Positions 43,219-52,476 of a stretch of DNA of 64,000 bases are shown piece after piece; position 1 is the first letter of the stretch; each line of letters starts with the position of its first letter. The position numbers and the translations under genes were made by a program. The notes beneath the pieces are model-generated. The model did no database searches, was not told the DNA's origin, and saw only the letters and a list, made by a program, of their open reading frames with translations. Source of the stretch: G963665595 sp963665595 (GTDB lineage Bacteria > Actinomycetota > Coriobacteriia > Coriobacteriales > CADBOM01); contig CAXXJK010000004.1 in the NCBI GenBank assembly GCA_963665595.2, positions 620,001-684,000 of the forward strand. The letters run 5' to 3'.

Positions 43219-44196
43219 TTAACGTTTTAGATCAAGAAATGCTTGACCCAGTGCAAGATATTCGTCAGTCCCTAGACGTTCTCCTCGCAGTGTCGCCGCT
43301 ACATTCGCACGAGCCAATAATGCGTCGACAAACGCAGCGGTATCTTCACCTGTTAAAACTTTGAACGCTGATAAATTATGTATCCCATAGCCCAACATAG
43401 AGTTACGAATCGTCTTACGTCGTTGAGCAAACGCCGCGTCAGCCATGAGGCTTGCAGCTGAAAGAAGATCTTCTCTCGTATCTCGCCCGTTCATAAGGGT
43501 GTCAAGATGCGCCCCCCGACGTTCAAGTGAAATAACCGTAGATCCCACATGGGGGGGAGGAAAGAAATTTGCCGGTGATACTTTGAAGCTGCCCATCGCA
43601 GCAGCATAGAGATTCAGCTTGACCGTATAAGCGCCATACTCCTTAGAGCCCGGTTTTGCCATCATACGGTCGGCCACCTCAGTTTGCACCATAACGGTTA
43701 CCTTCTTGAGAAAAGCAAACCGTTGGAAATAGTCAAGCACCAGTGTAGCTGCTACCCCATAAGGAAGATTAGCCACAAGCTCCGAGGGAGGAGCGTCAAA
43801 TGCCGCCTCATTACATGCTGCGGTCAGCTGATCGCTAGTGACCGAAAGCGCGTCATCCCGGATACAGACAAAACGAGGAACAACCCCCGTGGGATGTTCT
43901 TGACAGAAATGATCGATGGCAACAGCGGTCGTTTCGCGTAGCACGGGAGGCAGATCTTTGTCACGCTCAACGGCGATGACATGCGCCCCCACTTGTAGCA
44001 ACCCTACCGTAAGCGTTCCAATACCCGGGCCAATTTCGAGTATAGACTGACCCGGCTCTACCTCCGCTTGCCTCAATATCTTTCCTATGATGGCATCGCT
44101 TATGAGAAAGTGCTGTCCCAAGCTTTTCTTAGTTGCAAGACCATAGCGTGCGAGCACTTCGCGCGTTGCTCGGGGTGTGGCCAGATACGAATACAT
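43219..44196 (-). CDS. rsmA: 16S rRNA dimethyladenosine transferase
   Basis: In this 325-residue protein KKSLGQHFLISDAIIGKIL, the SAM motif LEIGPGIGTLTVGL and the catalytic VANLPYGVAATLVLDYF (NLPY) identify KsgA/RsmA, which dimethylates two adjacent adenines at the 3' end of 16S rRNA. MVQTEVADRMMAKPGSKEYG is also conserved. It is slightly longer than average (about 270-290) through an insert in the C-terminal part. It lies seven bases after the iron-sulfur flavoprotein gene and in the usual metG-tatD-rsmA neighbourhood. Confidence 0.95.
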   Translation of the reverse strand: MYSYLATPRATREVLARYGLATKKSLGQHFLISDAIIGKILRQAEVEPGQSILEIGPGIGTLTVGLLQVGAHVIAVERDKDLPPVLRETTAVAIDHFCQEHPTGVVPRFVCIRDDALSVTSDQLTAACNEAAFDAPPSELVANLPYGVAATLVLDYFQRFAFLKKVTVMVQTEVADRMMAKPGSKEYGAYTVKLNLYAAAMGSFKVSPANFFPPPHVGSTVISLERRGAHLDTLMNGRDTREDLLSAASLMADAAFAQRRKTIRNSMLGYGIHNLSAFKVLTGEDTAAFVDALLARANVAATLRGERLGTDEYLALGQAFLDLKR

Positions 44197-44203
44197 CGGT
44201 ACG

Positions 44204-45298
44204 TCATTTCTCCGAAGATCTATCGGTCAAATCTTTTTCTGCGACATCTTCTGGCGTTTCAACATCACCCTCAGGGGCTTGAGATATAGTGTCCGTTACC
44301 TCTTCTTGACGATCTTTTTCATCCTCAAAAACAGTGGTCGCCGTTGAATCAACGGGAGCGTTTTCGGGTTCCTCATTAAGCGACACCAATGCTGCAATCG
44401 CCGTTTCGTCTAAATCTTGAGTCATCTGCGGAGACAGAGCGGCCAGCATTGCTGCATTGGTCTTCTCATTTATCAGCTGACGAGTTAAGGCACGTCCCGC
44501 ATTCACAGCACGCTGCTCAAAATCCGCCTGAGCTTCGATCGCTTTTTTCAAACGATACCTCTGCCCCTCGCCCATCTTGTCATATATCTCATCGGGAGGA
44601 ACATGAGGTGCCTGGTGAGGAGAACGAAATCCTACATAGTTATTCACTTTATCGACGGTAAATCCAGCAACCTGTAAAGCGCTTTTAGCGGTAATAACCA
44701 AAGGATCAAACCCATGGGGGTCGCCCCCTTCGCCGACAAAAAACAACAGTGCGCGACGCTTGGGAAGAGGTTCTTGTTTGAGCACATAGCGACGTGCCCA
44801 ATATGGCTGACAGCGATCAAACAATGCCTTGAGCTGTGCCGGAGGACCAGCAAAGTACAAAGGAGACACTAAGATCAATACGTCGCACTCTTCCATGAGA
44901 CGTATCAATTCAGGATAATCATCTGCCTTGAAACGATCTTTGTCGTTAGCCACCTTGGCATATGCCTCAGGTTTTGAAAGAAAGACACAGGTACCCGTCT
45001 GAGAGCAGATGCCACAGGCCAAGCAAGGATTGATAGTCTTCTCCGCTAAAAAGAACTCATGGATCTCAGCTAACGGCGTGCCCGTTTCATCGCGCGCCTC
45101 AAGAAGCCCTTCTTCGATAAGATGAATCAAGGTCGTGCAGGTGCGCTTGCGAGGCGAACCGCTTATTATAAGAACTTTTGGACGATCATTGGTGATAGCC
45201 TTGAACTGAGATGTCTGGCCAAGGGTGTCGTGCAGATCATACGCCGTTGACTCCTCGGCAACCTGTTGTTCACTCTGTGTCGTTTGATCACGTGTCAT
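44204..45298 (-). CDS. Iron-sulfur flavoprotein (Isf-type NADPH-dependent FMN reductase family)
   Basis: In this 364-residue protein residues 45-250 are a flavodoxin-like fold: VLIISGSPRKRTCTTLIHLI binds FMN, and ILVSPLYFAGPPAQLKALFDR is conserved. A compact cluster CLACGICSQTGTC (C-x2-C-x2-C-x5-C) fits the 4Fe-4S motif of archaeal and clostridial iron-sulfur flavoproteins. The first 40 and last 85 residues are acidic, low-complexity additions of unknown purpose. It likely moves electrons or reduces small oxidants in anaerobic metabolism. A GGAGG site precedes ATG 45298. It is inserted between tatD and rsmA, which are usually adjacent. Confidence 0.85.
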   Translation of the reverse strand: MTRDQTTQSEQQVAEESTAYDLHDTLGQTSQFKAITNDRPKVLIISGSPRKRTCTTLIHLIEEGLLEARDETGTPLAEIHEFFLAEKTINPCLACGICSQTGTCVFLSKPEAYAKVANDKDRFKADDYPELIRLMEECDVLILVSPLYFAGPPAQLKALFDRCQPYWARRYVLKQEPLPKRRALLFFVGEGGDPHGFDPLVITAKSALQVAGFTVDKVNNYVGFRSPHQAPHVPPDEIYDKMGEGQRYRLKKAIEAQADFEQRAVNAGRALTRQLINEKTNAAMLAALSPQMTQDLDETAIAALVSLNEEPENAPVDSTATTVFEDEKDRQEEVTDTISQAPEGDVETPEDVAEKDLTDRSSEK

Positions 45299-45404
45299 GA
45301 TATTTGCCTCCTATTGCCTGACATCTTCATTCTAGCGCAAGGGCATCAGAGAGAACTGATCGATAGCCGATCAACATGAGGAAAAACAAGAAGCTCCGGC
45401 CATA

Positions 45405-46301
45405 CTACACGCCGAAGAATGTGCGCGCATTAGTACGCATCTGCTCAAGGAATTCATACTGCCGCTCATCAGGCTCAAGCAGTCCTCTCAACTCGCAGAG
45501 CTGAGCAGCCGTGAATACCGTGTGTGCCGGAGTGCACTCGACACCACGTAGTGGTACCGGCGCCATGAAAGGAGCATCGGTCTCGGTCATAAGGCGATCA
45601 AAAGATACTGCCGCCGCCGACTCGCGAGCCTCACCACCACTCTTAAAGGTAACCGGTCCGCCAAAAGCAACCAAGCATCCCAACTCGAGAAATGGCTCAA
45701 GCGTTGCATAATCAAGGTTGTAGCAATGGATAAGTACGCGCCCCTGTGGCATATCAGCTTCACGCAGTATTGTGAGAGCGTCGTCATGCGCTTCGCGAAG
45801 GTGCAGCGTAACGGGCATATCTTCATTCCGGGCAATGGCAAGCTGATGCTCAAAAACAACTCGTTGCGTCTCTCGAGGAGAAAGATCGTAGTGATAGTCA
45901 AGGCCTATCTCGCCTAACACCACCGTCCGTGGATCGTTAAGAAAGCCGAGAAGCTTCTTTTCTGTCTCCTGAGTATAATCCTTTGCATTATGAGGATGAA
46001 CACCTACCGCAAGCCGATATGAGGGAACCGATATATCGGTGTGAGACAATAACTCCGCAGCCTGTGTAAACCACTCATCGATGTTCGCATAGCTCGTTTC
46101 TGCATCATCTGTTACATCGGTCACATCAATAAGCAGATCGACGCCATGCCATGCAGCATGCGCGATAGCCGTTACGGGATCTTTCAACATGCTGAGGTGA
46201 CAGTGGGTATCCGCAATCCGTGCGCCAAAAGCCAACACGGGTGGATCTACCGGCTTCCCCTTAGCATTGGTGAATGCAGCGTTGAGTAAAAACTCCTCCA
46301 T
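45405..46301 (-). CDS. tatD: TatD-family metal-dependent DNase
   Basis: This 298-residue amidohydrolase-fold enzyme has the metal site DTHCHLSM; GEIGLDYHYD, PVTLHLREAHDD and LIHCYNLD supply the remaining ligands; TETDAPFMAPVPLRG is the TatD signature near the end. It acts on DNA or D-aminoacyl-tRNA-like substrates in different bacteria. It starts 14 bases after metG, with a weak ribosome site. Confidence 0.94.
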   Translation of the reverse strand: MEEFLLNAAFTNAKGKPVDPPVLAFGARIADTHCHLSMLKDPVTAIAHAAWHGVDLLIDVTDVTDDAETSYANIDEWFTQAAELLSHTDISVPSYRLAVGVHPHNAKDYTQETEKKLLGFLNDPRTVVLGEIGLDYHYDLSPRETQRVVFEHQLAIARNEDMPVTLHLREAHDDALTILREADMPQGRVLIHCYNLDYATLEPFLELGCLVAFGGPVTFKSGGEARESAAAVSFDRLMTETDAPFMAPVPLRGVECTPAHTVFTAAQLCELRGLLEPDERQYEFLEQMRTNARTFFGV

Positions 46302-46315
46302 CGCGCAAGATCCCG

Positions 46316-47911
46316 CTACTCTTCGATGTTAATGGCATCAATGTTAAGACGCGGAAAAAGCGCCTCGCCCTTCTCTACCACATTGCCCGATGGCAGACCG
46401 CCCCATCGAGTTGTTTGAGCTAGAGGAAGTGCGGCAGCTGATTCGCTCCACGAGAGACGCCTGAACACCTCATGCGAAGTATGAGGCATGAATGGAGCAT
46501 AATAAAGCGCCAAAATACGTATAGCCTCCAACGCGTTATAGATGACATAGGCAAGGGCGTCATGCGTCTCATCGCTCTTGGCGAGATTCCACGGAGCGCT
46601 CTCCTCAACGTAGAGGTTTGCGCGGGCGCACAGTTCGTGTACCGCAACAGCAGCCTCAGAAAACTCAACATGCTCCATGCAGGCAGCATAGCGCTCATAC
46701 AGATTCGCTGCTGTCTCCTTGAGTGGGTTACCACGCTCTGAATCAAGACGAGCAATAACATCGGCGTCAAGTGTCGGCACCCGATTATCGAAGTATTTGC
46801 CACACATGTTCAGTACGCGACTGCACAGGTTTCCCCAGCTGTTCGCGAGATCAGCATTATAGACCTGTACCATACGTTCCATCGAGATGGATCCATCTGC
46901 ACCAAAATTTACATCGGTCATGAAGTAATAGCGATAGGCATCCACTCCGAAGATCTCGATAAGATCTGCGGGCTTCATGGCGTTGCCTCTCGACTTACTC
47001 ATCTTTTCCCCTTTTGTCAGGAGAAATCCATGAGCAAATATATGCTTGGGTAACGGAAACTCAGCCGCCATGAGCATAGCTGGCCATATCACACAATGAA
47101 ACCGAATGATGTCCTTAGCCATGAGGTGGTACTGCGCGGGCCAACGGCGGGCCCACTCGGCTTCTTCTTCAGGTGTTCCACCATACCCCATGGCAGTTAT
47201 ATAGTTAAGCAACGCATCAACCCACACGTACATGATATGCTCTTCGTCAAAAGGCAAAGGAATGCCCCAGTCAAAGGAAGTTCGACTGATAGAAAGGTCG
47301 TTCAGGCCACCTTTTACAAAGGAAAGCACCTCGTTGCGACGCGTAACGGGCTGTATGAAATCAGGATGTTCATCATAAAATGCCAACAACGGTTCAGCAA
47401 ATGCTGAAAGCTTGAAAAAGTAGTTCTCTTCTCTGACTTTCTGAACCGGTCGATGACAATCCGGACAAACAGTCACACCTGATTCATCAGTTTCAACCTG
47501 TTCATCAGTGAAAAACGTTTCATCAGGAATACAATACCAATCCTCATAGGCGGCCTTGTAGATGTATCCTCGGTCAAAAAGCATCTGCATAAATTTTTGT
47601 GCGCCCCGTATATGGCGCTCTGAAGTAGTGCGGATGAAGTCGTCGTTGGTGATAGAGAGCTCTTCCCATTGCTTTTCAAAGAGAGGAGCCATGGCATCGC
47701 ACCACTCTTGGGGAGTCATTCCCTTCTCTGCCGCAGTCTGAGCAACCTTCTGACCATGCTCATCAATGCCGGTAAGAAAGAATACCGTCTTGCCCTCCAT
47801 GCGTTCAAACCGCGCAAGCGTATCGGCAGCTATGGTGGTGTAGGCCGTACCTAGGTGAGGGGCTGCATTGACATAGTAGATGGGCGTGGTTATCGAATAG
47901 CAATCAGACAT
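46316..47911 (-). CDS. metG: Methionyl-tRNA synthetase
   Basis: This 531-residue enzyme charges tRNA-Met. The class-I signature is PIYYVNAAPHLGTAYT (HLGT in the HIGH position) and KMSKSRGNAM is the KMSKS loop. CPDCHRP is a remaining zinc-knuckle half. It lacks the C-terminal tRNA-binding (EMAP-like) domain of longer forms. ATG 47911 has GAGGG; the longer in-frame start at 47986 does not begin with family sequence. Confidence 0.96.
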   Translation of the reverse strand: MSDCYSITTPIYYVNAAPHLGTAYTTIAADTLARFERMEGKTVFFLTGIDEHGQKVAQTAAEKGMTPQEWCDAMAPLFEKQWEELSITNDDFIRTTSERHIRGAQKFMQMLFDRGYIYKAAYEDWYCIPDETFFTDEQVETDESGVTVCPDCHRPVQKVREENYFFKLSAFAEPLLAFYDEHPDFIQPVTRRNEVLSFVKGGLNDLSISRTSFDWGIPLPFDEEHIMYVWVDALLNYITAMGYGGTPEEEAEWARRWPAQYHLMAKDIIRFHCVIWPAMLMAAEFPLPKHIFAHGFLLTKGEKMSKSRGNAMKPADLIEIFGVDAYRYYFMTDVNFGADGSISMERMVQVYNADLANSWGNLCSRVLNMCGKYFDNRVPTLDADVIARLDSERGNPLKETAANLYERYAACMEHVEFSEAAVAVHELCARANLYVEESAPWNLAKSDETHDALAYVIYNALEAIRILALYYAPFMPHTSHEVFRRLSWSESAAALPLAQTTRWGGLPSGNVVEKGEALFPRLNIDAINIEE

Positions 47912-48102
47912 GGTTATTCCCTCTGTCACTTGTTCAGTCGGACGAAACGTCACAGCTCGATCACCATCAGACAAAGCTGCGAACATTCATTATACGGCGG
48001 TAGTATACGATTCTACCGCAAATTCGTCGGAACAACGTAAGGCGTCTTTGCCGATCAAATCGAAACATGCTTTTGACAAAACATGAACATCATCTCTTGA
48101 GA
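47912..48102 (-). promoter_or_regulatory. metG upstream region with hairpin and -10 box
   Basis: On the minus strand TATAAT lies around 47990-47995, about 85 bases before metG. Immediately upstream of it is a palindrome GCGGTAG/CTACCGC (about 47996-48018). The -35 region is poor, so the palindrome may be an operator. No T-box elements (tRNA-Met antiterminator) were recognised. Confidence 0.35.
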
Positions 48103-48121
48103 TCATTTATCCCAAGAGATG
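48091..48121 (-). terminator. 9-bp hairpin overlapping the methyltransferase stop
   Basis: CATCTCTTG (48091-48099) pairs with CAAGAGATG (48113-48121). The stem spans the stop codon of the methyltransferase gene. On the minus strand it is followed by ATGTTCATGTTTTG, a weak T-rich tail. Confidence 0.4.
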
Positions 48122-48951
48122 AAGGCCCACCGTATCATCAAAGGATACGTGCGATGCCATTTCTCGTTGCCTGCCCTATCATGTTCACACACCACGTGCT
48201 TTGAGATATAGCGCTCAAGAGCCACTTCTTCTTCTGGCGCAATCTCGCCCAACTGATGGCGCACCTCTTTCTCAAATGCTTCAAGGCTAGGATAGCTATC
48301 ACATTTGAGTGTATCAATGAATCGAGTCTCAGGAAAAATTCCCATCTGATAGAGAATGTTCAGACAGTAGATGAAACTACGTGGGCTAGGACAGGAACGT
48401 CCCACGGCCCTAAGCAGTGTCTCATCGCGCGCCGGTGCATTACTTGCCGCAATAGTAATGCAGACGCGACGAAGCGCTTGGTTATGCAATTTTGCCAGAC
48501 AATCTCTCAGATCATACGCAGCAATAGAACGAGAAGCGATAGCAAGATCGGTCCGGGGAATATCCTGCGCAGACCAATCGTCTTGCCAACTCAGAGAAAC
48601 AGTTTTGATAGTATCAAGGCCTTCGGCCGCTGCAGTATCACATAGATGCATCAGCATGCGCTTCGAAAAATCAGCAGCAATCACCTGATGCCCCGCACGC
48701 GCCAGAGGTATCGTGGTAGATCCTGCGCCACATCCCATATCAAAAACGCTTTCGCCTTCTTCGATCGCCATATAATCGAGAAACATATCCAGATAAGATG
48801 ACTGAGAAGCATGCAGCATGCCTCCCGGAGAAACCTTGAAACCATCTGCACGGTTATCCCAATAGGAAGAGTCACCTGGATTCTTCTTACTTTCAAAACG
48901 ACGCATCCACTCTTCATTCCAGTCTATGCGATCAAATATATCCTCGAACAT
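48103..48951 (-). CDS. Class-I SAM-dependent methyltransferase
   Basis: In this 282-residue protein VFDMGCGAGSTTIPLARAG is the SAM-binding motif I, followed by VIAADFSKRMLMHLC (motif II). The substrate is not identifiable. Residues 1-35 (FDRIDWNEEWMRRFESKK) resemble methyltransferases found next to iron/metal-chelate ABC importers in anaerobes; here it follows such an importer (binding protein, ATPase, permease) on the same strand. ATG 48951 has GGAGAGGA; the longer in-frame start at 49065 would begin within the hairpin region. Partnership with the importer is inference. Confidence 0.83.
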   Translation of the reverse strand: MFEDIFDRIDWNEEWMRRFESKKNPGDSSYWDNRADGFKVSPGGMLHASQSSYLDMFLDYMAIEEGESVFDMGCGAGSTTIPLARAGHQVIAADFSKRMLMHLCDTAAAEGLDTIKTVSLSWQDDWSAQDIPRTDLAIASRSIAAYDLRDCLAKLHNQALRRVCITIAASNAPARDETLLRAVGRSCPSPRSFIYCLNILYQMGIFPETRFIDTLKCDSYPSLEAFEKEVRHQLGEIAPEEEVALERYISKHVVCEHDRAGNEKWHRTYPLMIRWAFISWDK

Positions 48952-48996
48952 ACTCGGTTCCTCTCCATAAAGTACAACACTGATCATACTGCAAAG

Positions 48997-49030
48997 ACGG
49001 ACCGCCTCCGAGATGATGGAGACGGTCCGT
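48997..49030 (-). terminator. Hairpin after the binding-protein gene
   Basis: The arms 48997-49009 and 49018-49030 are complementary with one internal mismatch and an eight-base loop. It is positioned 35 bases after the substrate-binding-protein stop. On the minus strand it is followed by TCTTTGC, so it is a modest terminator that may only attenuate read-through into the methyltransferase gene. Confidence 0.6.
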
Positions 49031-49065
49031 TGGTAGATTGTTACTGTGTTGCTAACACGATGCAA

Positions 49066-50205
49066 TTAACCCGTATAGCTGTTACCTAGTATTGCTTTTG
49101 CTTGATCATCGGTAATAGTAGCATGATAAAACGTAGCATAGAAATCTTTGGTGACTTGAAGCATATCTATCTTGTAGTAGTCAGGGTATAGCGTGCTTGC
49201 CAACCACTGGATACCCAGTATACGGTTTACCGAAGGCGGACGATCGCACCAAGAAAACGGTACATTGGGCATAGTATAGACGCGACCAGTCTGTACCGCT
49301 TTGATGCTTGACCAATTAGCGCTTGTGCGAATCGTCTCATCAGCACCACCGCGCACTACATCGTCCCACGCGATGATAACATCGGGGTTCCATGCAATGA
49401 CCTGCTCGAGAGAGACGCTTGACATACCCTTAGCTGAACCAGCCCCTACCTGAGTCGCTGCATCAATCGCACCCGCACGGGTAAATGCAGAGAAGTGAGT
49501 TGAAGTGACCGGCTCTGTCTGAAGTCCTTCAGATCCTTCGGCATAGTAGACAACCAATTTCTGGGAGCTCGGAATCGTCGCTACTGCGGCATCGACTGCT
49601 GATAGTGTCTTTTCGCAATAGCTCGCCAACACCTCCGCCTGGCTTTCCTTACCCAAATAGGAACCGAGTTCACGATACGAATTGCCGAGGCTATCGAGCG
49701 CACCATTGATGACAACTACCGGTATGTTTGTCTGAGCTTGCAAGTCATCAGCAGATGTCTTGTCGCTATCGGTGGGAGTATCAAGAGTAACTGAGAAAAT
49801 CACCTGAATACCTTGAGCAATAATGGCTTCCGGATTAAGCTGCCCGCCGCCCGATAGAGTTCCCAGATATGGTAGAGACCCCGTACTCGCAGGCAAATAG
49901 GCAAGTTCAGCGGCAGTGTACTGCATGGTGGTACCACCAGCAAGTTCAGGCGCAAGGGTGAAGCACATGATCTCGCCTGGAGCACCGGTATAATAGACTT
50001 TAGTCAAGGCGCCTACTCCGGGAATAGTAACCGTACGCCCTGCATCATCGACAATGGTACGTGATGCCATGGTATCAGACTTAGTTGAATTGCTGGAATT
50101 GTTGTTCGTTGTTGATTGACTACTGCAACCAGCCAACGCAAAGAGCAAACATATCATGAGAGCACTCACGAACACTGCAACACTCTTCTTTGCTAGTCCT
50201 TTCAT
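49066..50205 (-). CDS. Substrate-binding lipoprotein of second FecBCD-type importer
   Basis: This 379-residue protein has a signal and lipobox (ALMICLLFALAGC), a Ser/Asn-rich linker, then a class-III binding fold: VDDAGRTVTIPGVGAL, LNPEAIIAQGIQVIFSV and IAWNPDVIIAWDDVVRGG. It probably binds a metal chelate (iron-siderophore, haem or cobamide). AAGGGG-like sequence precedes ATG 50205. It is separated from the ATPase gene by 149 AT-rich bases with a strong palindrome, so it may also be transcribed separately. Confidence 0.87.
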   Translation of the reverse strand: MKGLAKKSVAVFVSALMICLLFALAGCSSQSTTNNNSSNSTKSDTMASRTIVDDAGRTVTIPGVGALTKVYYTGAPGEIMCFTLAPELAGGTTMQYTAAELAYLPASTGSLPYLGTLSGGGQLNPEAIIAQGIQVIFSVTLDTPTDSDKTSADDLQAQTNIPVVVINGALDSLGNSYRELGSYLGKESQAEVLASYCEKTLSAVDAAVATIPSSQKLVVYYAEGSEGLQTEPVTSTHFSAFTRAGAIDAATQVGAGSAKGMSSVSLEQVIAWNPDVIIAWDDVVRGGADETIRTSANWSSIKAVQTGRVYTMPNVPFSWCDRPPSVNRILGIQWLASTLYPDYYKIDMLQVTKDFYATFYHATITDDQAKAILGNSYTG

Positions 50206-50354
50206 CTTTCCCCTTTCTTGATGCTTCTTCCTCTTACAGTTTTATCTTCGCTGAAAACTTATTAAGTATATTTCTTATATTCATTTGAGTCTATACATAT
50301 ATCAGATTATATATGTATTAGGCGTATTATATACGTTACCGGCACCGAATCCCA
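50206..50354 (-). promoter_or_regulatory. AT-rich region with 10-bp palindrome upstream of binding-protein gene
   Basis: ATACATATAT (50293-50302) and ATATATGTAT (50309-50318) form a perfect inverted repeat with a six-base spacer, about 90 bases upstream of the gene. The surrounding sequence is strongly AT-rich. It resembles a dimer operator; it does not match the Fur or DtxR/IdeR consensus closely. Confidence 0.45.
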
Positions 50355-51149
50355 TTACTCATCGAGAAGTGGAATGCAAACCCGAACGGGCTTCTTGCGT
50401 CCCACGGGAACATCGGTAACGCAGACTTTGGCATCATATATACGTATCAGATTTTCTGTAGTGATGACTTCGCTTGGGGTACCGTTGCCGATGATCTCCC
50501 CATCTTCCATAACAACAACTCGATCCGCGCAAAACAATGCATGATCCGGGTCATGAGTAACCATAAGCACGCTCATGCCTAAGTTGGCAAGGGCACGCAT
50601 TTGCGAAAGCACCAGATGCTGGTTACCAAAGTCAAGACTTGCCGTCGGCTCATCCATAACCAACATCTCCGGCTGTTGAGCCAGCGCCCGGGCAATCAAT
50701 ACCAGTTGTTGTTGCCCGCCAGACAACTTGGTATAGGTCGCATTAGCAAGATGTGCGATGGAGAGCTGCTTAAGTGCCCGATAGGCAATCACGCGATCAC
50801 GATCTGATATCTTCGCCATACGATTGATATAGGGAGTACGTCCCATGATGACAACATCGGCCACTGTAAAGGGAAACGGAGGAGTATGAGCTTGAGGTAT
50901 GTAGGCGAAGTATCGTGCGCGCTCAGATTCGTTCATAGCGAGTGCGTCAGCATCGCGTATGAAAACTTCCCCGGAAAATGGTTTCATCAAGCCCAGAAGA
51001 CTTTTGAGAACAGTGGTCTTACCGCAACCGTTAGCCCCTATGACGCAGACAAATTCACCCTCATGAACGTCAAACGAAATACCATGGACAATCTCTTTTT
51101 TGTAGTATCCTGCCTTGAGATTAGATACCCGTAATAAGGTATCTGTCAT
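50355..51149 (-). CDS. ABC importer ATPase (FecE/BtuD type)
   Basis: This 264-residue protein has Walker A GANGCGKTTVLKS, Q-loop YIPQAHTP, signature LSGGQQQLVLIARAL, Walker B MLVMDEPTASLDFG and H-loop MVTHDPDHAL. It follows its permease gene by a TAATG overlap (51149). ATG 51149 is preferred over the GTG nine bases upstream because GGTGGAAG forms its ribosome site. Confidence 0.94.
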   Translation of the reverse strand: MTDTLLRVSNLKAGYYKKEIVHGISFDVHEGEFVCVIGANGCGKTTVLKSLLGLMKPFSGEVFIRDADALAMNESERARYFAYIPQAHTPPFPFTVADVVIMGRTPYINRMAKISDRDRVIAYRALKQLSIAHLANATYTKLSGGQQQLVLIARALAQQPEMLVMDEPTASLDFGNQHLVLSQMRALANLGMSVLMVTHDPDHALFCADRVVVMEDGEIIGNGTPSEVITTENLIRIYDAKVCVTDVPVGRKKPVRVCIPLLDE

Positions 51150-52351
51150 TACTTCCACCCCCGCATATTATGTCTAAAGATGATCACGAAGAACGGAACA
51201 CCGAGGATGGCCGTAAGAATACCTATCGGTATTTCCAAGGTGGTAAGCAGGCGCGCAAAGTCATCTACAATCAACAGATAGCCTGCTCCGACAGCCATTG
51301 CCGTAGGTAAGAGCACGCGGTAGTTAGGCCCTACAATAGCACGCGCGAGATGGGGAATTACCAAACCAATCCATCCAACGATTCCCGCAATGGCGACAGA
51401 GCTAGAACTTAAAAGTGTTGAGGCAAATATAACGAGAAACCGTGTTCTCCTCGTATTGACACCCAAACTACGTGCTTCTTCTTCACCAAAGGAGAGTACG
51501 TTAAGCTTTGCCCGTTGTGTGAGCAGGAGAGAGAAGCCGATGAGCATGGGAAGAAAACAGAGGGCAAGATCGCGTTGATCGATACTAGCAAAGCTTCCCA
51601 TGAGCCAGAAGGTGATCGTAGGCAACTTATCATTAGCATCTGCCATGAATTTGACCAATGAAAGCCCGCTTTGGAAAAGCGTTGATACCAAAATACCTCC
51701 CAGAACAAGCCCGAGCACCGGATCATAGCGCACCATCTTGTTCAACCATACCGCCATGCCCACCGCAAGCATGCCGCCAAGAAACGCCCATATTTGAAGC
51801 ACTATGGAGCTCTGATTGAGAAGCAGTGCGAGGCAAGCGCCCAAGCTTGCTCCAGCACTTGCGCCAAGAATATCAGGGGAAACGAGTGGATTCTTGAACA
51901 TACCTTGATAGGAAGCGCCGGCAACCGCAAGAGCGGCACCTACCAGCAAGACACAAAGCACGCGGGGAAGACGAATGTTGAATACAACCGTAGCGGCGGT
52001 CGACCCTGCAGGACTTGAGAAATTTGCGGCGAGAATCTGGAAAAATTCTACCGGATTATGTGCGTTGCCTAAGCCATAAAATAGACTCGCGATACGCTCT
52101 CCAATGACTTGGAGCAATTCTAAGGGCGTAATCGGATATTTCCCTAATGCAAAAGAGACAAAAAAGATTGTCAGCAGTACTGCGGCAATGACAATCTTTA
52201 CCCAGAGAGGAATTTTACTGCCAAATATCTTGTCAGCTTCACCTTGCAACTCAACCGTATCAATATCAACTTTATCTAAAACCGAGAGGGAGGGAATATT
52301 GTCGGCATCAGTAACGTCGATTCCCTCAACATTTAATTTTCCAGCAGCCAC
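51149..52351 (-). CDS. FecCD-family ABC permease
   Basis: This 400-residue protein has about ten membrane segments after a 50-residue polar N-terminus. Landmarks are RLPRVLCVLLVGAALAVAGA, MFKNPLVSPDILGASAGASL and VGWIGLVIPHLARAIVGPNY (coupling helix). It is the translocation channel of the second importer. GAGGAAAC precedes the ATG. First gene of the operon, with AT-rich, palindrome-containing sequence upstream. Confidence 0.93.
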   Translation of the reverse strand: MAAGKLNVEGIDVTDADNIPSLSVLDKVDIDTVELQGEADKIFGSKIPLWVKIVIAAVLLTIFFVSFALGKYPITPLELLQVIGERIASLFYGLGNAHNPVEFFQILAANFSSPAGSTAATVVFNIRLPRVLCVLLVGAALAVAGASYQGMFKNPLVSPDILGASAGASLGACLALLLNQSSIVLQIWAFLGGMLAVGMAVWLNKMVRYDPVLGLVLGGILVSTLFQSGLSLVKFMADANDKLPTITFWLMGSFASIDQRDLALCFLPMLIGFSLLLTQRAKLNVLSFGEEEARSLGVNTRRTRFLVIFASTLLSSSSVAIAGIVGWIGLVIPHLARAIVGPNYRVLLPTAMAVGAGYLLIVDDFARLLTTLEIPIGILTAILGVPFFVIIFRHNMRGWK

Positions 52352-52476
52352 GAACGTTTCCTCAATATAACCTGCGTCACCAAGACGCGTGCTTATTTAT
52401 ATTAAGGGAAGTATATACTAGTTTTTATTTCTTTTCTATTGAGAACATACTAGAGTTTATATATATCTAGCTTAGG
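52352..52476 (-). promoter_or_regulatory. Upstream region of second metal importer
   Basis: This 125-base AT-rich gap contains the palindrome AGTATATACT (52410-52419) and two TACTAG copies (52416 and 52449 region). TATAAA/TATACT elements are present on the minus strand, but no well-spaced -35. It is probably the importer promoter and operator, and a metal-responsive regulator is a reasonable guess. Confidence 0.35.

Noticed and set aside
47912..48102. Possible T-box leader before metG
   Set aside because: No T-box core sequence, specifier loop or antiterminator pairing was recognised.
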